Assembly: GCA_004431415.1 (NCBI GenBank)
Contig: QPMI01000204.1
Span: 62,001-126,000, forward strand
Source of the DNA: Cyanophora paradoxa
Lineage: Eukaryota > Glaucocystophyceae > Cyanophorales > Cyanophoraceae
Length of the DNA: 64,000 nucleotides
Reading direction: 5' to 3'
The notes under the pieces are model-generated. The model worked only from the letters and a program-made list of their open reading frames with translations, was not told where the DNA came from and made no database searches. Below, piece after piece: positions 54,551-64,000 of the stretch. The position numbers and the translations under genes are program-made. Position 1 is the first letter of the stretch, and every line of letters begins with the position of its first letter.

Positions 54551-57500
54551 ATGCCGAATCTGGCGCGCCCTTCGGGGCGCTCGGTCGTGCACCGAGCCCG
54601 CGTCCACGAGTGGACGCCGTCGGCGATCACGTGCCTCAATGCCTCTCGCGACGGAAACCGCCTCGCTGCTGGCCGGGAGAACGGCAACATCGAGATCTGG
54701 ACAGTCGCTGGCTCTAGCTCCGTCTGTGATCAGGTGCTTCGCCAAGGCGCGTGCGGTGTCCCTCACTCTAACCGTCGAACTGCTTAGTGCATCAGCGGCA
54801 AGCCGGGTGGAGCCCCTCGCAGCCTGGTCTGGAAGTCCGCGACAAAGCAGCATCCGGTCGATCGCCTGTTCAGCGCTGGCGACGGTGGCGAAGTCGTGGA
54901 ATGGGATCTGGCAACCCTCAGCCCAAAGGTGCGGAGAGAGTCCCCCCATCTGTTTTGTGACGATGCTGAATTTTCCTTCGGGAGCAGTCAGTTGAGCGGT
55001 CCTTTGGTGGGATCATTTGGGCCCTTGCGATCGATCCGTCCGAAACTCTGCTTGCGGCCGCTTGCGATGACGGCGCCGTGCGCATTTACAACATCCTCGA
55101 CTGCGAAGGAATCGAGTTCGCGTTCAGCCTGACCAAACAAGAAGGTGCGCCGTGTCCCCGCTCGCTTTACACGGGGGGTCATTCCACTCACGCAGCGCGC
55201 CTCTTGTCCATTGCTTGGGATCCTAAGGGGGAGCGCGTCGTGACCGGCGGAGCGGACGGGAGCCTTCGCATTTGGGATGTCGAGAGAAAATGCACCGTCT
55301 TGCGGATCAGCGCTGGTCAGGCTAAGCGGAAGCGTGCAAATCCCGTATGGGCTGTTGCCGTTCTAGGGTTCGCCGCCTTGATCATGTTGAACGACCTTCA
55401 TTCTTTTCTGGCTCGTGACTCGCGAACAGTGACAGCACCGTCGTGAGCGGCGATGATCAGGGCCAAGTGCAGCTGTTTGAACCCACGAACGGTAGCCGCA
55501 TGAAGATTTTCGAAGAGCACCAGTCACACGTGCGGGCGCTCGCGGTGGATCATGAGCGCCGTCTCTTGTTCTCGGCTGGAACAGACGCGACAATACTGAA
55601 GTATTCGCTCGCCTCGGATGACGAGGTCCGCCGTCGTTCTCCTCTTTCGTTGTCATCTCGCGGAAATTCTGTGCGCAGTGGGTCGTTTCGGAAAAGCGAT
55701 CGAATTTGCACACACACGATATCAGGAGTTTGACGTGCGCCGCTGGGAGGATCTTCTCTGGTGGATCAGACACGATCATTTTTGGGCTGAGTACTGGTTC
55801 GGCATTCACTACGAACCGGTGCTCGCTGTGAACTGCGGTTGAAGACGCCAGCTTATCGATTTGCAGACCGACAAAGATCGTGGAGATACCTCGGCAGCTT
55901 GTTCACATTTCTCCAGAAAGCGGACTTGCGCTTTTCCAGTACGACCGGCGCGTCGAACTGCGTGCCATTCTGGCCGGTGAGCGCATCTTTTCTATTTCGC
56001 TGATCTCTGCTCATATTGTGGTGATAGAGCGGTCCGAGACGGCGATGTTCGACGACCACGATGAGAGGTCTTTGTACCCGCTCGCCGAGATTCGGATTGG
56101 GGTGCGCACATTACATCATTTCCTTTTCGATCATCGAATGTGTGCTTCAGGACGGTGAACGGAATCTGGTTTCGAGCGCATTTGCTGGTGATGCAAAGCG
56201 CTGTCTTGTTGCTGTCTCCGATGGCTCTGAACGGACCCTGCTCTTCCGCGTGGAGGTTCATTAAACGACCCGCTCTTGTGCTTCTCTCCGCCTAACCTGC
56301 ATGTAGGCTCCGCCAAGCACGACGCTCCTTGCAACAGCAAGAGCAGCTTGTGAAGACAGAGAAGTCGACAGCCCATCCGTACACCCAGTCCCACTCCCTC
56401 CCAAGGTGCGTCGAAGGTTATCTTGCTTTTTATTGCGCACCACTGAGAACACATCCAGATATCTGGGGCGTACTCGCTCAGCTTCACAAGGGACGGGCGT
56501 CGACTCGTCGTCGCAGGATCCAGAGGAAGCCTGCACATCGTGGACACGACTTCAGACGAAGCTGCACGCCTTCTCAACTCATTCCCACTGGCGCAAGCAG
56601 CGCTGAATCCCCTGCATCCCCTGACGGAGGGTGAGCTCTTATGATATCGAGAAGGCAACGTTTTCCGATTGGGGCGATGACGATCCTCATATTTGCTACT
56701 AACGACCCAAGGGGATTGATTACAAACCGAACCACCAAGAATCTGTTCTGAGCCCTAAATCTAGCTTCTCGAACGAAGCAAGGCCCCCGACCCTGCTACC
56801 GTACTCATTCATCTCGCGCTTTTTGCAGAGAAGCACGATTCCGCACGTGGCCTCGACCGGAAGCGACCACCAGTTTTCGGGTTCGAAGCTCATATCACCT
56901 GCCCCGGCTTCTTGCTCAAGCTTGGTTCGTCCGCAGCATGGTAGCCAGCAACGACAAGCCAGGACCCCCTGGGCCTGTCGCTGTATCAACCGATGGTCAA
57001 TGGGCGGCGGTTGCCAACCAGAACAATCGGCTTCTCGTGTTTAATCTCGACACCATGAAGGTCCGCGACATAGCTGTCTTGTTGCATACAATTTGCCACC
57101 CATGATTCGTCTCCCCTCAGCTTGATACCGACCTTGGAGTGTTGGAAGGCCGGTTGACAGCACTAGCATTCCATCCTCGAAGTCCGTCCTCGTTGGTTGC
57201 AGTGTGCGCATCTAAGCGTTTCTTTATCTTCGATGTGGAAAAAGGGTAAGCACCGGGTTCGTTCATTCTCACAATCGGGATCCGCTCATAGTGCAGCAGC
57301 GGCTTGTCTGAGTGGAGCCGCGAGTACTCTTCCGCCCTACCGGACTCTTATATGCAAGCTCCTGGCCAAGTCACGGGGGTAGCATTTGACCCAGACCGCC
57401 CGTCTGTGATCCTACTGTCGTCCCCCCGCTGGCTCTGCTCCGTCGACCTTGACAAGGTGTGCTCCAATCTTGTCTGTGGTCGGGCTCCTTATCTGGTCAA

Positions 57501-57983
57501 TGCACGTGGCATGTGATGATCAAATATTTGCTATTTGATCCCGCGGGGATTTGAGAGAAATGCAAACCACCAAGAATCTGTTCTGAGCCATTGACATTGT
57601 CATCGCTCTCTGTCTAGACCAGTTCCCCCACCCCCGGCTGGTTTGCGCGATTTTGCTGTCTTATCCTTTGATGTTGCTGTGCAGCCGGTGTCGGCTACAA
57701 CTTCTGCTGCCTCCGAGGGCCTTGACAAGCGCAAACGCAAGAGGTGCATTTTTTTCTCCCTCGATGTCTTTCAACTTGCCGGCGCTTAGTCGATTCTGGC
57801 AGGAGTGCTCTGCCCATTGCAGCTGCATCCCCTCGCGCGAACTTTTTGATGTCAACAAGGTTTCGCTTCGTACTCAGTGCCGATTTCATGGGTCCCTCGC
57901 AACTCCTTGTTATGGAGAGACCATGGGCAGCGATTCTGCAATCTCTTCCACCAGCCTTCGCAACCCGGCGATTCGGCACATGA
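54551..57983 (+). CDS. UTP4: UTP4 (cirhin), WD40 protein of the small-subunit processome
   Basis: UTP4 belongs to the t-UTP/UTP-A complex that couples rDNA transcription to 18S pre-rRNA processing in the nucleolus. The start at 54551 leads to VHRARVHEWTPSAITCLNAS and GNRLAAGRENGNIEIWTVAG, the conserved N-terminus. WD40 exons follow: LFSAGDGGEVVEWDLATLSP, AIDPSETLLAAACDDGAVRI, LLSIAWDPKGERVVTGGADG and SGDDQGQVQLFEPTNGS. From 56.9 kb the second propeller continues. The C-terminus RFRFVLSADFMGPSQLLVME ends FATRRFGT with TGA 57981-57983, matching the family's strongly conserved terminal K/R-R-FGT. A short phrase, CCACCAAGAATCTGTTCTGAG, occurs twice in introns (56730, 57568). Intron edges in 55.7-57.6 kb are only partly defined. 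Confidence 0.88.
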
Positions 57984-58727
57984 GGTCGAGCACTCCTTAG
58001 TGTAGCTTCGCTAAAATTTAGCCCATCTGGGGTTTCAATTTCAATTACTTTCAATTCCGCCCCAAAAGCTGCATTTTGACGTGAGAATCGCGGTATCTAG
58101 CAAAAGCCAGGCTCAGCGTCAAGCGACGCGAGGCCGGGACTGACAAAGCCAGGATCCGCAGTCAGCGACCGAAGGCCGGGACGGCGCCACGGCACCATTC
58201 ACGGTCTCGCCCGGGCTCAGTCTTCGTAGGCCAATCGAACTCGAAGCCACCCTTGCAAGGCACCCTTGACCGCCCAAAAAGTGGCCTTGATCCCAAGGCC
58301 CGCATAGCCCGTGTCGGCTGGGAGCTCGCATGGAGCTCGCATGCCATGCAGCGAGCACTCAGCCGGGACTCCCAAGCACTATGGACATCATGATTTTCAT
58401 GGACTTTCATAGATGTCAGTTGGGCAAAGCTGTGAATGCAGCAATCGGCAAAATCCCAATGCGGGCCTGTTCCCAATGCAAAGAATGATTCGAATTTGTG
58501 CAGCATCTCCGAGAGAATTTGTGCGGCTTTGATTTGGATTTCGAGACGTCGACCTCTCTAAACGCACTCGCCGAGTCGGGCTTTGATTTGGATTTCGAGA
58601 CCTCTAAACGCAGTCCAGATAACACAGATTTCGAGCCCTAACAGCTACTGGGCTAGGTCAGATAACACGTGACGTATATCTGAAATGCAAGGTGCTACAG
58701 TACATCATTAGTCGAATGCAGTCACAA
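57984..58727. other. Convergent UTP4/DNA2 spacer with repeats
   Basis: Left part: 3' UTR of UTP4 and a two-copy word around GAGGCCGGGAC (58130, 58170). 58311-58430 repeats 27199-27310. 58471-58510 repeats 29455-29500. 58530-58614 holds two tandem copies of the short CGAGACCTC element. 58616-58689 is a MITE right end. The DNA2 stop is 39 bases further. Confidence 0.6.
58616..58689 (+). mobile_element. MITE-like right-end fragment in the DNA2 3' flank
   Basis: Contains the CAGCTACTGGGCTAGG block and the terminal repeat ending TATATCTGAAATGCA at 58689. It sits 39 bp past the DNA2 stop codon, probably inside its 3' UTR. Confidence 0.65.
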
Positions 58728-59787
58728 TCACTTTCGAAAAGGGTTCACAGCTTTCGGACGTGGATTTGATGTTGCTGGAACTACAGGAGGGGGCCCACCT
58801 GAGGATCCATTGTCTGCCTTGGGCTGTGATGAGCTGAAGAAAGCATGTATCGAACGTTGGCTGGGATCAACTGCTGCCTGCTTGCCTTTTGCATGGCAGG
58901 TCTTGCTGGCACCTTTGCCCTTCCCAGCAGTGGCAGTGGACCGTGACGCAACCGGTGCTGTCGTCGATGAGTGTGTTTGTGTAGTGCTTCCAGATTGTGC
59001 AGATGGACCGATATGTGCAGGATGCCGTTGATGCACAGACTGCTGGATGGCCTGTTGCGGTACGGCTGCTTGCAGTTGCAATGCGCTGCTGTTCGCCCCC
59101 ACGATTGTTTGCCGAGGTGGGACTGTTGGCACTGCTGTGGCGGGAAGAACTCGTGCCTCTGCAGAAGGAGGAACTGGTGCCTCTGGACTTCGATTTGGGC
59201 CATTAGGCTGGACTTTGAGGCCGGGATTCTTGACGGCTGGAGGGTGTGGAGCTCGAGATGCTGGGACATCGTGTTCAAGCATGGCCAGCTCAAAGCCCAG
59301 GCTGACGTCCATGCTGCTCGGGTTGGCATCATTCGTTATGTTCTGAAGAGGTGTCCGTTGTGGGGCGTCTGTTCGGGAGTCCGCTGCGTCCAATTTTCGC
59401 ATCTTGCACGCGGGGTTCCTGCTGGGAGAAGTTGCAGTGGATGAGGCGGGCGATCCCTCTGAAGGAGCTGGAGCTTGCTTTGCAGCAGGAAGAAAGGCAG
59501 GTACTTCTCTGCTTCCCTGCTTCAGCTGCTGAGATGCAACACGAAATAGAAGCACGTGTCACCTGATGCTTTCCCTGGGAGTGGGCACCACGAAGAGATG
59601 CCCATTGCTTGGTAGAGGATAGACCTTTGCCACAAATCAGCCACAGAAGAATTCGCCAAAGAAAATGACGAACCCAGCTTCGTGGGATCAGCAGGGAGAA
59701 GAGGCGCTCAAAGAAGGGCTCGGCAGCAAGTGTTGCGCGAGAACCAACCTGGGCACAGAATCGATACAATGGAATGTGTGTGTGTGT

Positions 59788-59818
<31 letters not shown>

Positions 59819-62800
59819 GGGGGGGGGGCCAATCGTGCACACCATCACAAGTTTGCAGCGGGCACGGGTAAATGCGACATTCAAACGCCGCCAGTCACGG
59901 AGGAGGTCGCCCACCTGCACTCGCGTGATCGAAAAAGCGTTTTGTCTCAAGCACTAAGATATTGGCACGTTGCACCAGGCTGCTTTGGTTGGAGCGAACA
60001 AAGGAGATCAGAATGCAAGCCTTATCACGCCCCTGCAACATTGCAGCGTTCAAAAATGTATGTGATACACCAAGTGAAGCGTTTGCACCTGGTATTTATC
60101 GATGGTGTGCACGTCAAGTGTTGCAGAAACACCAGGGCCCAGCGCATTTCGAAGGTTTGAAGCAATCAAGCGGACCTGTGGACAACTCAGGGAGAGCAAA
60201 TTCAGCTGCACAATCGAGGGAGGAACCTGTGAGCGGTACGGGGAAATCACACCCATGTCGCTTGCATTAACACCAGCTGAAATTAAGGTAGTCACGAGGC
60301 TCGATACAAGGCGAGCCTCCCCATCGTTGTGGACGGATTCCGCCCCACGACTCTCCAGGGCAGGACATGTGTCTGTATCCAAGAAGAGAACCCTGTTGCT
60401 TTAAGGGGAAAGGAGTTAAAAAGAGTCGAGATCACGCTGCCAAAGCCAGACGTTCAACAAACCAAGGGTTCAGGGCGGCGGTGAGCCAGGCAGGCATTTG
60501 TGATTCCCGAATCACTTGGTCCAGCCAGGGCACCTTGAGTGTTGCCTGCACCATGGAAAGTGGGAAGGTCTGTTCCAAAAACCGTATCGGGAACCAAAAG
60601 CACGTACTGTAGCAACATCATCACTCCCACATCGCAGCTACGATCATGGTCGGAAAAGAGCAACGATTTCAACAATCAATGGCATACTCTGTTCGAATAA
60701 ACAAGGGAATTGGAGAGAAGCATGATGTCTGCAGCCATCCGGTACTGTGTCTCCAACTCCACCTTTGCTGCAGGGTGGGCTTCACACAAGCGCTGCAAGC
60801 AGTATTAACGGCTCGTGGATTTCATTAGCGGAAAGATAGCGCAAAAAACCTGGAACAGGGGAGTCGACATGCCCAGTGCCCGTGCTTGAACGTTCTTGAC
60901 GACTGGCGGCAGCTGCACACGGTATGATGTTCGATATGGGGGAGTGTATCGAGCAGCCGACCTGATTATGGTCCCCAACAAGCACGAACGATCGTCCAAA
61001 TCTGATTGGCCCAAGGCATGCAGCTTCGGACAGTTGGCTCGCCTCATCTACTATCACCACATCGAAATGCCCTCGCTGCAAACGGCTCTCGTCTGTTGCA
61101 GGAGCTTTACGTGAGGAGACGGCATCTCACCTTCGAGAACAATGGGTGGGAGACACCGAGGCAGGTGCTCCCCACAAGCTGGGGGCCCATGAGGCGAGCT
61201 GTGCGCTGTCAAAAAAAAAGCGAATCGAGAAAAGATGCACAAGGTCTTACCTTTGAGCTGGGCGAGCGAATCAATCTTTCCAGCTCCATGGATTGTGTGC
61301 CGTTGCAGATCTGCGTGAACTTGCGATGGATTGCCCACCCTAAGGAAATCGACCCCCATCTCTTGCAACTGTTTGCAAGACTCAGCCTTTCACAGTCCAC
61401 CACATCAGTTAGAAGAGCACCTTCAGGAGGATGTTGTCCACAGCCGTGTGCGTGTGGGCGGTAACGAGGACAGATTGTCCAAGTGCAAGAAGGACACGAA
61501 CAAGCACAGCAATACAGGTCGTCTTTCCAGTACCTGGCATTCCGAGCAGCAGCACGTAATCTTGCGCTGAAGCAGGGGCTTAAAAATTATGATAATTAAG
61601 AAGAAGATGAACATCTCTGACCTGTAAGCACAGCCCTCAGCGCGTGCAGCTGGTCGCTATTCAAAGCCTCGAAAACCTGAAGGGCCTTGACCCTGAAGAG
61701 AGAGTCACAGTGCGAAAATCATGTCTGCAACGAAATTCCAATTGGGCACCGCGGATCAGCAAGGAGAGTGTCAGCAACTTCTCTTGGGGAGAACGCAGGC
61801 ACAGCAAGGTCCACCACCAACTCTCGAAGGCGGAACTCCTTCTGTAGAAAAAGCGAAGAAAGGTTCTCCTGCAGCTAGAATAACTCCCCCAGTCGGCACA
61901 GATGCATGCATCACATGTACCTTGAGCAATCCATAGCCAGCACGGCTTTCATCCTTGTCCACTCGCCAGCAGGCAGCCGACAGAAGAGAGCCATCATCGT
62001 CCTTCAGAGATTGCCATTCGCCAGCTGTTGACTTCGAAGGTCGGGCAGCACCAGCATGGCAACCCAAAGCCTCAATGTCGATCAGCTCCTCCAGTTCCCT
62101 CCCTGCTGCACCAGTTGGGGCGTATTGCAGAGGCCGAGCCTGCAAGACGTTCCTCAGCACTGCAAGCGGGGTTTGGGCAACTGTGCATGGGCACACAGTG
62201 AGGGGCTTCTGAAGCCTGACAACGAAGGTATCCGAATTGAGATCCTGCAAATCCGTGTGAGGGTGAGAGTAGTGAAATTCTCTCTAACTACACTCTCACT
62301 TCCAAGCGGCCAGCAGCGACTGCGAAGGGGCCGCCCTCAACGCTGACGACTATGCTGTCGCCTTCAGATAACTGCCCGGAAAGTCAGGCTGGAGCACCTC
62401 AGTGGCCAAAAGGCAGACCTGTAACTCCAAGAAGCTGCGAGGTCCTTCTGGATCTGAAGGGCATGCCGACTCCAGTGTGCGTTTCTGTCGCTGGAACCGA
62501 TAAAGGAAGGCGCCTGTCGCATTGTCGCGACTGACAGCAAAAGGGGCCACGTTCGCAAAGCATCTGCCCAGACGCTGGCGCCTGTCTGATGAATACCTCC
62601 AGACTTCGCTCTTGATATCTGTAATCGACCTTGTGACAAGCTTTTGTGAGGCCTCAGAGATCACATGAAAAGGAAGAACTGGCCACACCCAAACTCGAGA
62701 TCGAGCATCGTATTCCAGCTGCGAAGATATTCCAAGTGTCTCTCGTTAAGATGATCCAGTGACTGCATATTTTATTGTCAGTACAGGAATTCCCCAGAAT

Positions 62801-64000
62801 CTTATGGACAGACCGCAAAAGCAGAGCCGATCCCTGCGATATCAGCAGACTCCTGGGTGCCACCATCGATCGCCTGAGGTGGCGTTCATAAAACAATGAG
62901 GATTGGAACACATTTGCTCAAACGTACTCGGTGAAGCAGGGCACAGACAGGAAGATTGGAGCAGTACCGGCACATGCGTTGGTCATGGACAAGTGGTGGT
63001 AGCCAACCTGGTTTGCCACGTTCCGCATAACGCAAATGCCTTGCAACAGCATTGCGGCGTGTAACAAGTGGCCAGGTCTCGCCTCGATCGACCTTCACTC
63101 CCTGCATTCCACTGTTGAGCATATAATATATCAGGCCCCTGTCAACGTCTTTCCCTGCTGCAGAGTCAGGTAACCGTGCAGCCGAGGAAGGGCCCAGAGG
63201 TGCGGGCCATATCGATCTGACAGGAGAAGCGTGTAGAGGATGACTTGGGCCTTGTACTGGAGGGCCCGTGTGCCGCCACCGCCAGAGCCCAGTGCCCCAG
63301 TCTTTAACTCAAATGGAATGCTGATGCTCTCACTTTCTCCGGAGATTCCTGCAGCCTGCTTCAGCATGGGGGCGGATTCAAAAATGAATATGTCTGCACC
63401 ATCCACAGGGACCAACCGAAGGCGGACAGTGGCATCCAGAGAGCCTTTTAATCCGTAGGTGGGGCTCCAGATGCTCTCTTCCACATCCGCGACCTGTTCG
63501 ATGCACACTCGAAATTCGCGACCTCCAAACCAGACACGCCCCTCAGGAGCGGGCTGAGCACGGACGAAAGTCGTCGCCCAATCGCCCACCTGCCGATCAA
63601 TACAAGCTAAGAGCTTGTTCGTGATTCTCTGTCTAAAAAAATCAATGACCTTTTCGGCAGACTTCAACAAATCCGCCCGAATTTCCTCTTCTTTTGCCCC
63701 AATTGCATATCTGAGCTCCTGCTTCAGCAAGCAGAAAAAAAAGCGAACCTTCTTGGAACGAACACTTCTTCAATGTGCTGAGTGAGAGTGGAAGATATGT
63801 CCGCTTTGATGCTTTCGGCAGAAAAGTTTCGAGAGACAAGTGCACGCTGGAAAACAGAATGAAGGAGTGTGCCTCGCAGAATTGCATTGCGGCTCTCCCC
63901 TACTTTAGTCCCTCCCTGCATCAAAGATTCATAAAAAAAGCAACTAGCGGTAGCACAGAGCTTACCGGAAAAATCTCGTCTATCAATGCGGACCGCATGC
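58728..64000 (-). CDS. DNA2: DNA2 replication helicase/nuclease, 5' end cut by the window edge
   Basis: DNA2 trims long Okazaki flaps and resects double-strand breaks. The start lies beyond 64000. Nuclease exons (62.9-63.9 kb) show [40 protein letters not shown] and the iron-sulphur cysteines [10 protein letters not shown]. The helicase has Walker [21 protein letters not shown] (61517-61543), [16 protein letters not shown], Walker [21 protein letters not shown] (about 61041), GVISPYRSQ and [19 protein letters not shown]. Intron 59.83-59.75 kb contains a C27/(CA)14 microsatellite. The last exons form a long Ser/Pro-rich C-terminal extension not typical of human or yeast DNA2. It has a PCNA-box-like QRSIHAFF (58836-58859) 35 residues from the stop at 58728. 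Confidence 0.93.

Overview
This is nuclear DNA of a eukaryote. Nearly every gene is split by short spliceosomal introns, mostly about 45-120 bases. Donors are very often GTGCG, and a CTGAC-like branch point lies close to the acceptor. Gene content is conserved housekeeping: GPI transamidase, Sec7 ARF-GEF, PAN2 deadenylase, mitochondrial complex I 51 kDa subunit, ATG13, UTP4 and DNA2. A sperm-tail/SHIPPO-like protein hints at a flagellum. I favour a GC-rich free-living flagellate or alga (green alga or glaucophyte type), but no plastid gene or rRNA is present to settle the lineage.

Layout. The first 21 kb are mostly extremely GC-rich: a SHIPPO-like gene (-), PIGT (+), a 27-bp coding-like minisatellite, a 7 kb BIG-type Sec7 gene (-), a proline-rich unknown (+) and a large acidic/RGG-rich unknown (-). 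From about 21.3 kb composition becomes balanced: an RRM-like unknown (-), ODR4 (+), a COA3-like gene (-), a small Ala/Pro-rich gene (+), pantothenate synthetase (-), PAN2 (-), CCDC25 (+), a helical-repeat gene (-), NDUFV1 (-), ATG13 (+), SYS1-like (-), a BRO1-domain gene (+), UTP4 (+), and DNA2 (-), which runs off the right edge.

Organisation. Most genes sit in head-to-head pairs with only 174-280 bp between start codons, implying shared bidirectional promoters. There is no operon logic; the products act in separate places (ER: PIGT, ODR4; Golgi/endosome: BIG, SYS1, BRO1; mitochondrion: NDUFV1, COA3-like; nucleus: UTP4, DNA2; mRNA decay: PAN2; autophagy: ATG13).

The gaps between pairs (25.3-27.7, 29.0-30.0, 31.0-32.5, 39.6-41.6, 48.3-48.9, 53.3-54.5, 58.0-58.7 kb) are filled with dispersed repeats. 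These include a MITE-like family with long terminal inverted repeats, a short 'CGAGACCTCTCTAAACGC' family, inverted partial duplications of ODR4, and a duplicated PAN2/CCDC25 promoter with its first exon. The MITE end appears to supply the stop codon of PAN2. I found no tRNA, rRNA, CRISPR array, phage or bacterial-type system.
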